DNA of 64,000 bases, taken from assembly GCA_029718625.1 (NCBI GenBank), contig CM056376.1, positions 119,382,222 through 119,446,221 on the forward strand, given 5' to 3'. The notes below the pieces were generated by a model. The model searched no databases. It had not been told where the DNA came from and saw only the letters and a list, made by a program, of their open reading frames with translations. Position numbers and translations under genes: made by a program. Shown one piece after another: positions 50,647-62,299 of this stretch (its first letter is position 1; the number at the start of each line of letters is the position of its first letter). The DNA is from Synaphobranchus kaupii. Lineage: Eukaryota > Chordata > Actinopteri > Anguilliformes > Synaphobranchidae.

Positions 50647-51562
50647 CAGATCCTTTCCAAAAAATTTGAATATCATGGAAAAGTTTTTTTTTTCCATAAT
50701 TCCATTCAAAAAGTGAAACTTTCATAGATTATAGATTCATTACACACAAAGTGAAATATTTCTATCCTTTATTTGTTTCATTTTTCATAATTTTGGCTTA
50801 CAGCTCCAGAAAACCCCCAAAACAGTATTTCAAGAAATTAGAATAGTGTGTCGAAAATCAGCATTTACTTCAGTTATTTCAGAGAATGAATGTTTTAGAC
50901 TGAGTGTCACACTATCATCTAATTTACTCAAAACACCTGCAAAGTTTATCTCAGTTTGGTTCAGTATGGGGAAGACTGCAGACTTGACAATTGGCCAGAA
51001 GACCATCATTGACACCCTCCAGAAGATGGGTAAGCCACAAAAGGTCATCGCTAAGGAGGCTGGCTGTTCACAGAGTGCAGTGTCCCAAGCATATCAATAG
51101 AAAGTTTAGTGAAGGGAAAAATGTGGCAGGAGAAGGTGCACAAGCAAAAGTGATGACCGTAGGCTTCAGCGGATTGTCAAGCAAAGACGATTCCAAAATT
51201 TGGCGGAGATGCAGAGGGAGTGGACTGAGGTTGGAGTCAGTGCTTCAAAAACCACCACGTACAGACGTATCCGGGACATGGGCTACAACTGTCAGATTCC
51301 TCGAGTCAAGCCACTCCACTCATTCTCTGAAATAACTGAAGTAAATGCTGATTTTCAACACACTATTCTAATTTCTTGAAATACTGTTTTGGGGGTTTTC
51401 TGGAGCTGTAAGCCAAAATTATGAAAAATGAAACAAATAAAGGCTAGAAATATTTCACTTTGTGTGTAATGAATCTATAATCTATGAAAGTTTCACTTTT
51501 TGAATGGAATTATGGAAAAAAAAAACTTTTCCATGATATTCAAATTTTTTGGAAAGGATCTG
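50647..51562 (+). mobile_element. Tc1-like element with DNA-binding region only, copy 2
   Basis: Counterpart of 32940-33862. The reading frame is broken near 51085 by an added C and again near 51111 by a lost G, so the 137-residue frame of copy 1 is not kept. Confidence 0.85.
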
Positions 51563-51587
51563 TATATATATGTATATATATATATAT

Positions 51588-51960
51588 ATGAGCACCATAA
51601 TTCATTGGACAGTGACATTTTTTGTTATTTTGGTTCTGTACTTTGAGTTTGATACAATGACAATGAGGTTGAAGTGCAGACTGTCAGCTTTAATTTGAGG
51701 ATATTTTCATCCATATCGGATGAACCGTTTAGAAATTATAGAACATTTTTACATAGTCCCCCCCATTTTTGGGCATCAAAATATTGGACAGTTTAACATA
51801 ATGTAGAATAAACTAATCATTTTGAATATTTTGTCGCATATCCTTTGCGTGCCATGACTTCCTGATGTCTATGACCCAACAATATCAAAAGACTCTTGAT
51901 ATCTTATTTTGTGTTACGCCTACAAGCGATACTATAACTTCTCTGCATTTGAATGGATCT
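51588..51960. mobile_element. mariner/Tc1-type MITE fragment, copy 2
   Basis: Counterpart of 33888-34260. Confidence 0.6.
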
Positions 51961-52526
51961 AAATGTGTGTCACTTTCATATTTAATTGTGCAAATTGTAA
52001 ATGTATAGATGGCACAGTCTCATTTACATAATTTCTAAATTGTGTGAAATTTTTTTTTACTCAATTTGGATTTGCCATTATTCTTCTGGAATGACTATGG
52101 CAGCAGGGTAGCCAGACATATTAATATAGTTGGGCCTACATAGAACTAGGTGGGCCAGAGCTAGGTGGGGCATTCACAATTGGTGTGGTGGTTCAGCCAA
52201 GATAAATAGGTGAGCCAGGATACCATTTATGTGGCCATGGCCCACCCTGGCCCATGAATGCCATGCCTATGTACCATGGTGCCACCTACACATGCACAAA
52301 GGGTATTGAAGCTGAAGTGTGTACACACTTCATGTACCTGTGCAAATATGAATTCCACAATGTTTGCGTGCCAGAGAAAATAAACCTAAAATAAATAAAA
52401 TTCTTTGTGGAATATGCTGCACATAATTTGTTATATTAATAACCTTCTTCATAACTTTGCAGCCTAACTATGTCTACGCTTGCCTCCCAAGTTCCTGTGC
52501 ATGAGTGCGCGTCACAATGCACTTAC

Positions 52527-52784
52527 GACCACTGTGATTAAAATGCTCCTGAATGTGTTCAAATTTGTTTTTGACGTTGTATGCAGTATGTGCAAGGATT
52601 AGGCGCTTCATCTGTTGGTCGGGCACCTCGGCCTCCTTGTGCCAGTGCCGCCGTGAGATCATCTTCCTGTCAATGCTGTCGTAGTACTCCACCGGGATAT
52701 CATCCACCATGCCCACGATCACCATCTCAGGGACGGGGCTTGGGCCCGCAGTAAGTGTGACAAAGTACCAAAAGGAGTGAGTAC
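52527..52784 (-). CDS. MHC class I copy 2: alpha1 exon
   Basis: Same predicted protein and splice sites as 34826-35083. Upstream, copy 2 carries 38 bp that copy 1 lacks. Confidence 0.85.
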
Positions 52785-53305
52785 CTGAAAAGAGTGAGGA
52801 CCTGCATGTCAAACCATGAAAGTACCTTCAGATGCCATTTTGGTCAGGACAACTCACATATTCAAATAACGTGTTTAATTAATGAATGTGCTGTAATAAT
52901 ATTTTGGTTTGACGCTGAATGGATCCACTTTAGTACTACTCTGGAGCATGGGCATCTCCCCCCCGCTAAAACAGGAGATGACCAGAAACCCCCCATACCA
53001 AGCAGATCCAAACAACAGGTGGAAGCTGAGGTGGTGGTGGGTGTCAGCAAATTTATTTTACACAAGCCGTAAGCAAACAAAGTGCAGTGCATCAGCGTTC
53101 AAGCAGCAGAGAGAACTAATTATTGGCTTAAAAATGGGGCTCCATTAGAGGTGTGTGCATGTGATTGGTTGAGTATGACACGTGGTTGTTAGCCGACCAT
53201 GATGAGTTTCCTGACAGAACTTGCTATGCGCACGTAAAAAACGTTCGCTCCGCTCATTTCGGTCAGGACAACTCACATATTCAAATAACATGTTTAATTA
53301 CATGT

Positions 53306-54530
53306 TGTTGGGACCTAAGTTATTTTTATTTTTACTTTATTTAAATGATATTTTTACGGTATCTAATACCTTGAAATGTGTTACGTTTGCTGATGATACA
53401 AATTTGTATTGTTCCGGGGAGGACTTGAATGATCTACTGTCAATGGTGGAAAGGGAATTGACAATATTAAAGAAATGGTTTGATAGAAATAAGCTCTCTC
53501 TAAATGAAAACAAAACTAAATTTATGGTTTTTGGTAGTGTTGTGGCTGACTGTGAAATTAAATTGAATTTAAATGGAAGAGAAATTGAAAGAGTCTATGA
53601 AACTAAGTTCTTGGGTGTGATTATAGATCACAAACTTTCCTGGAAGCCACATATAGAATGCATCAGACGTAAATTAGCCAAATCTGTTGGAATTCTGTAT
53701 AAAATAAGAGATTTGTTGAATGAGAAATGTTTGTATATATTGTATTTTTCACTTGTTGTGCCACACATGACATACTGTGTCGAGGTCTGGGGAAATGTTT
53801 ATAAAACAAATATAGATCCGATTATTAAATTACAGAAAAGAGCTATTAGAATAATAAATAAAGCGGGTTATCTTGAAACAACAAATCCACTATTCATTAA
53901 GTCTTGCACCTTAAAATTTGTAGATATGGTGTACAGTAAAACCTTAGAAATTGTCTTTCGTGTAAGGAGTAAAAGCCTACCTGTTTGTATTCTAAATATG
54001 TTTATGTTAAGGGAAGCAAATTATAATTTAAGAGGTTTATATGTCTTTAAAGCAGGTAAAGCGAGAATTAATGTTAAAGCCAGATGTGTCTCAGTTCTAG
54101 GAGTTAAATTATGGAATAACCTTTGTGATGACCTGAAATTGTGTAGCTCTCTTTTGAAATTTAGAAAAGCCCTAAAAAGCAAAATAATGCTACGTTATAA
54201 TTTAACCTAAATGCCTTGTTTATCTCTTTTTTCTTTTTGTTGCAGATATTCTTGGTGTTTTATTTTCTTGTATTGCAAAGGATAGGCTAAAATAAGCCTT
54301 TGGCTTCCGCCTATTCCTTTTTCGGACATAGAATTGTTTATTTTTTATTGTGTGAAATGTTGTTTGTTTTTGTTGTTCTTGTTTGTGCTGTTTTTGTTTC
54401 TGTTTTTCTTAGCTGTACTTAAACACAATTTGAAACAGTTTGTTCATTAAGAATGTCCGAAATAAACCAAATCATTCATCATTCATCATTCATTCATTCA
54501 TTCATCATTCATTCATCATTCATTACTATC
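53306..54530 (+). mobile_element. 5'-truncated Rex1/CR1-like LINE, copy 2
   Basis: Counterpart of 35567-36790. The reverse-transcriptase frame (about 53310-54210, FADDTNLY at about 53385) is intact and identical in protein to copy 1. Confidence 0.82.
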
Positions 54531-54799
54531 TAGTGAGAAAGGTTATGTGTAACAACAGGGAACCTGTTGCTTCCTGAAGATCAGGAAGTCCTGAATTGAT
54601 ATCCCCATTAACCACTGCACAAGAAAAGAAAAAGGACATACTATTTTTAGTCAGTACACAACAACCACCAACTTAAGCAAGTAGCAAACGTCAACAGCAC
54701 AGAAATGACAGAATTTTGCACAGAACCCGCTGGACGAGCCGTTGAGGCTTATGAGGGGTCGCAGTCATAGCGACACTCATATTGGATGTAGGTAGCAAA

Positions 54800-55020
54800 C
54801 CCCCCCCCCCCCCCCCCCCCGCCCCAAAACTGCTGGAGATAGAGTCTGACATATGTTATGTGACTAGTGGAGCATCCACTATACAACTCTATGTTTCTGG
54901 TTGTTACAAATAAGAAATGTAGGTAGTCCGGTTAGAGTTAGGGTAAAGATTTATTTAGTTTTTTTGTTTCCTGTTCTCTCATTATTCCTTTATACTCCTC
55001 TACCTGTTACCTTTTATTCA
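54800..55020. other. 221-bp segment present only in unit 2
   Basis: It starts with 21 consecutive C bases, then unremarkable sequence ending TTTTATTCA. In unit 1 the flanks GTAGCAAA and GCTCTTTCGC are joined directly. The last part resembles sequence upstream of the related repeat at 58825, so it was probably ancestral and deleted from unit 1. Confidence 0.75.
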
Positions 55021-55340
55021 GCTCTTTCGCCCCTAGAGCTGTAGGTAACAGGTTCTATTTCTATTGAGTTTCCTTTCCTTTTTATATTGGCTTTTTTGTT
55101 TTTCTTTTTTTTTTACTCACTATTGCAGAGTTTGCCCGCTTTTGGGGTTGTTTTTGTGTTGGTTTACGCCGGGAGGTTTTCATTCCCACTGTTTTCATTT
55201 ATATTCCCTCCTACTGCGGAGCTGTCCGTTTTGTGGTGTATTTCTTACGATATACACTTTTAGATCCCTTGGTTGTTGCGCTTGGTTCTCCGAACCTTAC
55301 ACTCCCCCCTTACAGCTTAACGATGCATGAGAGCTCCTGA
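55021..55340. repeat. Unclassified repeat family, copy 2
   Basis: Duplication counterpart of 37081-37380. Confidence 0.6.
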
Positions 55341-56071
55341 GCCTTTGAGCACGATAAAGGTTTGTTTTGTTAAAACTATCTTATGTTTTTTATTCTCACA
55401 TGTAGAGCTTCACATTTAATTTTCCAGGTTCCCACCCACTTCTGAATTTTTTAAGAACTTAATATTTTATTTATATCTTAGAAAAAATCAAGTTTAGCTC
55501 AGTGCGGATTATAGTAGGCTATGGTTAGCCAATTATTAATGGAAGCGGACTCTTATGACAGTTAGGTTTTGCTCCAGAGAGGGCGAAAAACCAAATAAAA
55601 ACCAGTCACCAAGAAGGTGCCCAAATCAGCTAACCGGCTGCTAGCTGAGTGCTTAACAGAGGAAAAAGTGCAAAATTCCCTCTCTGCCCCTTAGCGGTGT
55701 AGTGACCAGGTACGAGTCTGATAGCAGTGAGCAAGATGATCAGTAACATTATCTCTCAAAAGAGGTCTCATTATTCTCAAAAGAGAATATACTAACTAAA
55801 AATGGGTAACTTAAATTAATAATTAAATTAATTATCAATAAAATTACACATTAATAATTGTCTTAGCAAAATCACAATATTATGTACTCAGTTGATACCA
55901 AATTAATATAAATGATCCAGCTAGAAGGCGAAGGCATTTTGGGGAATCCCTGCGATTAGCATTGGCTGATTCAGTTCAACACAAGAGCAACATTAATACA
56001 GGCAATCTTGGATAAATGTAATAGTTTACTTGAACACAAAGTACCAAACAGAGCAAGGCACGATTCACTAC

Positions 56072-56114
<43 letters not shown>

Positions 56115-56189
56115 TGTGTCGCGTTGGGTGTGTGTGAAATTTCCATGTTCTCCTACGTGTGGGGGGTTGCCACGGACACGTGTTCAGTG

Positions 56190-56854
56190 TAGTGATGGGC
56201 AAAACAGTTCACTTCAGTGACTCGAATCACTAGAATCAGTTCATTAAAAAGATTTGTTCAAAAGATTTGTTCACCGAATCGTTCAGTGCTTGGGCGGAGC
56301 TCCGACTGCGTACTGCATAGTCCGACTCACTCAGTGAACTGAAAACGGCCGAACGGTTCATGCGGAAGTGCTGTCGCTTTGACAAACGCGCCAAACTCCG
56401 TTTACAAATCTTGATATTTTAAAAGTTTCCTCGTTGAATATCAATATTGGAGGTGAACGCTGGTTTTCAATGACTTTTAAGTCTTAACTTGCTGGGCCTG
56501 ATTCTGGCAGTTTGAGCCGCTGATTATCACTCAGGATCACGTCACGTTAACTCACTGTGTCTAGTAGCCTTCAGTGAACGGATCACGACACGTTCGCTTG
56601 CAGTAGTCCACTCTGCACGCTCGCTGCCTCGCTCGGCACCCGCCCGCCCGTGAATGATTCGTTCAGCACAGCAGAACTGGTTTGCAGGGGACAAATCACG
56701 CTCCCTCCCTGCGCGCTCGCTGCTGATCAGATCCGTTCGAGAGCTCAACTGAACTGAGAAATGAACTGATCTTTTCAGTAAGTGATTCAGTTCAGTTCGT
56801 TCACCCAAAAGATTCTGTCTTTTGAACTAATCGTTCGCGAATGACACAACACTA
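56190..56854. mobile_element. Complete hAT-like non-autonomous element
   Basis: A 665-bp element starts TAGTGATGGGC and ends ACACAACACTA. It is flanked by a perfect 8-bp duplication GTTCAGTG (56182-56189 and 56855-56862). The interior is rich in GAACGA/TTCGTTC motifs and contains the CGCCCGCCCGCCCGTGAA-like GC stretch. No transposase is encoded. Unit homology ends inside this element. Confidence 0.88.
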
Positions 56855-56862
56855 GTTCAGTG

Positions 56863-58824
56863 AGGACAAAGAAACTAAGATGGAGGGAGGTTTGAAACTA
56901 GCTTTTGCTGGAGCTAGCTAATGGCGGCGCATGAGCCATACCATACACATAGGGGATAGCCGTAAGCTTAAATGCGTGTGCGTTGAGATCAGCGTGCAGT
57001 GTTAGGATTACGACTGGTTAGTGTTTAAAGACAGATCACATGCAAGATACGCTCTGTGCGTGGATGCATTAAACCTAACGCAGCGCGGTGGATAGCTTAA
57101 AACCATCCAAAGTAAAACGGTAACACAAAACTTTTATAGAACACACATTATCCTTTCACTAGCAGTTACATACATCCAGTTACAAACATGTTGCGGTTGC
57201 TAACTAATATGCTATTGCCCATGTTACAGCCTTACTTGAATTAAAGTCCGTTAAATAGGTTCCTCCGTTGGATTGCACACTCACAATGAAAAGGGGAAAG
57301 CCGGTTGCCCTGATCATGTGGTGGCGATGCGTAGGGATGTGGAAGATAGGGGAAATGTCCGCCTCATCTTGGGTCCCTGGAACAGGTTTCTTTTGTCATT
57401 CGTACAGGATAATGGAACCGGTTGCATTATCTCTCCCGAACTATGCAGCGTCATCCTACTGCAGACCGCTTGCCTCTTTGGGGACTCACCGGCGGTGCTC
57501 TGCTACAGGATCAGGGGCTGCATGTGGTTCTTCTTCACCACCGGGTGCTCGCGTTGCCTCCTTGCGTCTCATCTCCGGTCCTCTGTGGGCGATAGCCGGG
57601 GGTAGATGAGCCCGCCTCGCTCGGTTGGGTCGACGTCACGGACGGCCGATGCTTCCTGTAGAGCGAGGGCTCGGCCCCGGGCGTGCTCCAGGCCTCACGG
57701 GCCCAGAGACAAGACACGTTCAGCGGACAACTGGTCCGGAAGAAAACTGCGGGAAGAACTGGGGAGAACTGGCTGTGTTGCCCCTATTATAAACTTTATT
57801 GCCAGTCTCGCATTCCGCTGCACAGGATCACAGCGATGCCCCCCAAAATGCTCTGCACCACTGAAACCCTGACGGACTTCTGCGTTTCCCAACCCGCATC
57901 TCTCGCCTGATCATCGAGACAGAGTTGGCCTGCCACCGTCCACAGAATAACCCAAGCTGGTTTATTCTCAACAGCTGTTTTGAGGACACGTTTCTTCAAA
58001 CTTTTCCTCTACTGTCTCCCTTGCGGCCGGACCCAAGTGGAGACCTGTGCACGACCACGTCGACCTGACTGGAAACCTGTCACGACCCGACTTCGGAGAA
58101 GAAGTCTCCAGGAGTCCACGCACCTGCCGGGACCTTGGACCAGCTGATGAGTTGACATCACTTACGGAATCGGGACACATTTTATTTAGCACTGACATCA
58201 ATTGATAGGCTAGCATAAAACCTGTAATACCCTGTCATTTTACTGCTGGTTCCTACTTTTGTTTGTATTTTGTTTTGCTATGCGCGTTTCGGTCGGGAAT
58301 AAACAATTTCCCTGACCTTATAGTTTTACACTGTTAAAACTTTATATGTATGAGACTGATAAAACGAGCTAACCACAAAATATAGTTTAGCGTGTCATTA
58401 ACCCATAACACAAACTAACCTTTGTTAATGGTAGGACTGTTAGCTTCTATATTTAGCCGTCACATAATGATCATTTCCTCTGATTAAGATGAAGTCATAG
58501 AATGTTATATCAATTATTGTTTCTATTATTCACATATTCATAGTTGTAGCCAATAAAACATGTCATTTTTCCAACCCATTGTCGTCTCTACGTTATTTCA
58601 CTAAGTTGGGCTCTACTGATGTATAGAATTCTAATTGAGTTTTGAACTGAATTAATTCTGAATAAAAGTGACCAAACCTCACTACACCGGTATAGGTATA
58701 GGTCACTGCATTTCTGTTTGGCCTTATACAGACGCAGCTATTTCGGCTAGTTGATAGGATTCAATTTTCTTGTTTTCTGTCCTATCTCTCTCTATTCTTT
58801 TTTGCCTGCAACCTGTTTATCTTC
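56863..58824. other. Unrecognised sequence, partly GC-rich
   Basis: The part at about 57240-58200 is more GC-rich than its surroundings and has several overlapping open frames (for example 57268-57609 +), but none has a family motif or convincing splice context. AATAAA at about 58299 could serve polyadenylation. It might be an old retroelement piece or noncoding transcript; I cannot decide. Confidence 0.4.
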
Positions 58825-59110
58825 TTTTCAGCTCTTTAGCCTACAGAGCTGTAGATACAGGCTTGCTATTCTGTTCGTTCCTTTTCTGTTTTCTCTACCT
58901 CTTATCTACACAGATTAATTAGTGCGTGAGGTTCTTTCTTTTATTGTTTCTCGCTGTTTTTCTGAGATTCGCCTCCTTTTGAGGTTTTTTGTGTTGGCCT
59001 TGTGCTAGGGAAGTTTTGCTCCCGCTTTTCCGTTTTCCTTTTTCCCTGGTGCGGTTTAATTCCGCTTCTGTGGCATGTCTATTTTTAGATACACTTTCTG
59101 AATCCTCATC
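58825..59110. repeat. Unclassified repeat family, diverged copy 3
   Basis: The order of short blocks matches 55005-55300: CAGCTCTTT..CC, AGAGCTGTAG.TA.CAGG, TTTTGAGGTTTTTTGTGTTGG and TTTTTAGATACACTTT. Confidence 0.55.
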
Positions 59111-59135
59111 TGTCGCGTTAAAGGAATTCAACATA

Positions 59136-60687
59136 CAGTCGGACGTTTACATACACTTAACCACTCCACAGATTTCATGTTAGCAAGTCAGTTAGGACAT
59201 CTACTTTTTAAGTAATATTTCCAACAATTGTTTACAGACAGATTATTTCACTTTTAATTAATTATACCACAATTCCAGTGGGTCAGACGTTTACATACAC
59301 TAAGTTTGACTGTGCCTTTAAACAGCTTGGAAAATTCCAGAAAATGATTTCATGGCTTTAGAAACTTCTGATAGGCTAATTGACATTATTTGAGTCAACT
59401 GGAGGTGTACCTGTGGATGTATTTTAAGGCCAACCTTCAAACTCAGCACCTCTTTGCTTGACCTCATGGGAAAATCAAAATAAATCAGCCAAGTCCTCAG
59501 AAAGAAAATTGTGGACCCCCACAAGTCTGGTTCAACCTTGGGAGAAATTTCCAAACGCCTGAAGGTACCACGTTTGTCTGTACAAATAGGACGCAAGTAT
59601 AAACACCATGGGACCACGCAGCCATCATATTGCTCAGGAAGGAGACACGTTCTGTCTCCTAATGATGAACGTGCTTTGGTGCGAAAAGTGCAAACCAATC
59701 CCAGAACAACAGCAAAGGACCTTGTGAAGATGCTGGAGGGAACAGGTACAAAACTATCTATATCCACAGTAAAACGAGTCCTATACTGACATAACCTTAA
59801 AGGCTGCTCAGCAAGGAAGACTACTCCAAAACCGCCATAAAAAAGCCAGACTACAGTTTGCAACTGCACATGGGGACAAACATCTTACTTTTTGGAGAAA
59901 TGTCCTCTGGTCTGATGAAACAAAAATTTTACTGTTTGGCGATAATGACCATCGTTATGTTTGGAGGAAAAAGGGTGAGCTGAAGAACACCATCCCAGCC
60001 GTGATGCACGAGGGTGGCAGCATCATGTTGTGGGGGTGTTTTGCTGCAGGAGCGACTGGTGCACTTCATAAAATAGATGGCATAATGAGGAAGGAAAATG
60101 ATGTGGATATATTGAAGAAACATCTCAAGACATCAGCCAGGAAGTTAAAGCTTGGTCGCAAATGGCTCTTCCAAATGGACAATGACCCAAAGCATACTTC
60201 CAAAGTTGTGGCAAAAAAGGGCAACAAAGTCAAGGTATTGGAGTGGCCATCACAAAGTCCTGACCTCAATCCAATCGAAAATTTGTGGGCAGAACTGAAA
60301 AAGCGTGTGCGAGCAAGGAGGCCTACAACCTTGACTCAGTTACACCAGTTCTGTCAGGAGGAATGGGCCAAAATTCCAGCACCTTATAGTGAGAAGCTTG
60401 TGGAAGGCTACCCAAAACATTTGACCCAAGTTAAACAATTTAAAGGAAATGCTACAAAATACTAACAGAGTGTATGTAAACTTCTGAGCCACTGGGAATG
60501 TGATGAAAGAAATAAAAGCTGAAATAAATAATTCTCTCTACTATTATGCTGACATTTCACATTCTTAAAATAAAGTTGTGATCGTAACTGACCTAAGACA
60601 GGGAATGTTTACTAGGATTAAATGTCAGAAATTGTGAAAAACTGAGTTTAAATGGATTTGGCTAAGGTAAACTTTCGACTTCAACTG
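59136..60687 (+). mobile_element. Sleeping Beauty-related Tc1 element, inactive
   Basis: The sequence is very close to the salmonid-type Tc1 family from which Sleeping Beauty was derived. It has IR/DR terminal repeats: outer TTTACATACACTTAA, inner CAGTGGGTCAGACGTTTACA, and a right end GTAAACTTTCGACTTCAACTG. TA flanks both sides. The left end reads CAGTCGGACG and seems to lack about six terminal bases compared with the right end. Confidence 0.9.
59466..60465 (+). pseudogene. Sleeping Beauty-type Tc1 transposase pseudogene
   Basis: All regions of a ~340-residue cut-and-paste transposase are recognisable: paired-like DNA-binding region ([16 protein letters not shown]), GRR linker (SGRRHVLSP), second helix-turn-helix ([12 protein letters not shown]), first catalytic Asp (VLWSDETKI), GGSIMLWGCFAAG, second Asp (QMDNDPKHTSK) and final Glu ([13 protein letters not shown]). 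It is disabled by an early stop at codon 6 (59481-59483), a TGA at 59787-59789 that looks like a CpG-to-TpG change at an Arg codon, and a small deletion near 59818 that shifts the frame. A further gap sits near the VAKKGNKVK stretch, where residues seem missing. The right part (60001-60465) stays open. Confidence 0.88.
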
Positions 60688-60689
60688 TA

Positions 60690-61106
60690 CAAGTTTGGTC
60701 CAATTTGGATGAAAAACCTAGGATCAGATCACAAAAGTATGTTTTTTATAAAATTCTAAATGGCAGAAAATCCATCATAGTGGAACTTTTGGGTCATTGA
60801 GGCAAATTTGTTCTGCAGGCCCAGCCACATCTTCTGATAGCAGTTTCATGACTATACATCACTCGGTCTATGGGAGAACCCCTTTGAAAACAGCAAATTT
60901 GCCCTGATGGTGGCGTTAGATGCATGGTCTGATCAACTCGAATTTGGGGGAAAGGAATAATGGCTTGGCCCTCAGTGTGCCAAGTTTAAAAAAAGCAACC
61001 AAGCCGAAATGGGTGCCAGAGATACCCACTACATAATAATAATAATACTAGTAATAATAATAAATGGGTGTCTCTTGGCACCTTCATAATAATAATAATA
61101 ATACTA

Positions 61107-61138
<32 letters not shown>

Positions 61139-61180
61139 CCCAATAGGGTTCCACCAGCTTGAACCCCTAAATATAACTTT
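60690..61180. repeat. Fish interspersed repeat with AAT/ATT microsatellites
   Basis: The text GAAAAACCTAGGATCAGATC, TTTTGGGTCATTGAGGCAAA, an AAT array and AATAGGGTTCCACCAGCTTG, then AACCCCTAAAT resembles a common unclassified repeat in fish intergenic DNA. Recognition is from memory. Confidence 0.4.
61083..61139. repeat. (AAT)n/(ATT)n palindromic microsatellite
   Basis: AAT repeats switch to ATT repeats at ATACTAATTATT, making a self-complementary array. Confidence 0.9.
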
Positions 61181-62299
61181 TTACATTGTGGCGCCCAGGG
61201 GCGTGTCTCGACATTGTAAAGACCCGGGGCTCAGCCCAGGACATAATGTAAATTTTTTTTGCTCAAAGTGAGAAAAGGGCACATCAACCTCGAAAAACTA
61301 TTTTACGACACCCAAGATGAATGATTCAAATGAATGCTACAATAACAGTACAAATGTGAATTGTTTTTATGAAATCAAAAGGGCCAAGGGCGTAGGAATG
61401 GTTTGGCATCTGTGGAGGACACTTCAGTGCTAGGGGGGTCTGGGGGCATGCCCCCCTGGGAATAAATTTTTTGAAAAACAGAACTTAAATGCTAATTTCT
61501 ACTGCCTTTTCAGAACACTATTTATTAATCTGCTGTTTAAAAACATTATAACGTTAAACAAAAGCACTCCAAACGAGCTAACGATATCCTACTGCAAAAC
61601 AAACCAATCTTTTTTTTAAAAAACTTTAATTTGTGCTCTTGCAAAATCTCCCTCCCTCTATTTCATTCTCATGTCACTGGATCACATGCTGTATTATTAG
61701 ATATTATTCTGTTTCTATTTAAATACTGGGTTGGGTAACGTTACTAACGCTAGCTGAGTTAGTGAACACATAGCCGAATAACCAAACATCAACGTTATGC
61801 ATTATCGAGTTAGCCATCAAACACTTTTAACATCGGTTAGACCATTATCTCACATTTGGTTTCTACTAGGGGTGTGCAGCAATGGCACTATCTGTATCTG
61901 TATCTGTTCAACCATCAACAATATCTGTATTCGGATTAGAAACTGGAGGTGGGCGTGGCTTCAACTGGAAGTTGTGTTGCATATAGGAAATGTGATATTT
62001 TCTAGTCTAAAATTAATTGTTATTGCAATTTATGAGTATTCACCCCCCTCACTGTCTTTTTTTTTCTTTTCAAATGTTTTATAGGAAATATAATCTGTAC
62101 TTTATACTTATTTATCTATTGTTTTGTTAAAGGTTGTTTTTTTTTAACCTATTTGAACCCCCACCCCCTAACTGGGGGACAATCAGCAATAATTTTGGAT
62201 AAGAACTGGAAAGGATCTGAGGTACAATATATAATCAACTCAGAATGAAAAGGCAGTTTTATAAAAACATCAAACCATTTCATTATACATTTGAATACA
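61181..62299. other. Gene-free sequence with repeat traces
   Basis: Two short stretches (GGCGCCCAGGGGCGTGTC at about 61190; GTCTGGGGGCATGCCCCCCT at about 61438) look like pieces of common fish repeats. The rest is unremarkable. The palindrome GGGGGCATGCCCCC could form a short hairpin. Confidence 0.4.

Noticed and set aside
57240..58220. Cluster of GC-rich overlapping open frames, possible gene
   Set aside because: No recognisable domain in any frame, no consistent splice sites and many alternative frames; kept only as unrecognised sequence.
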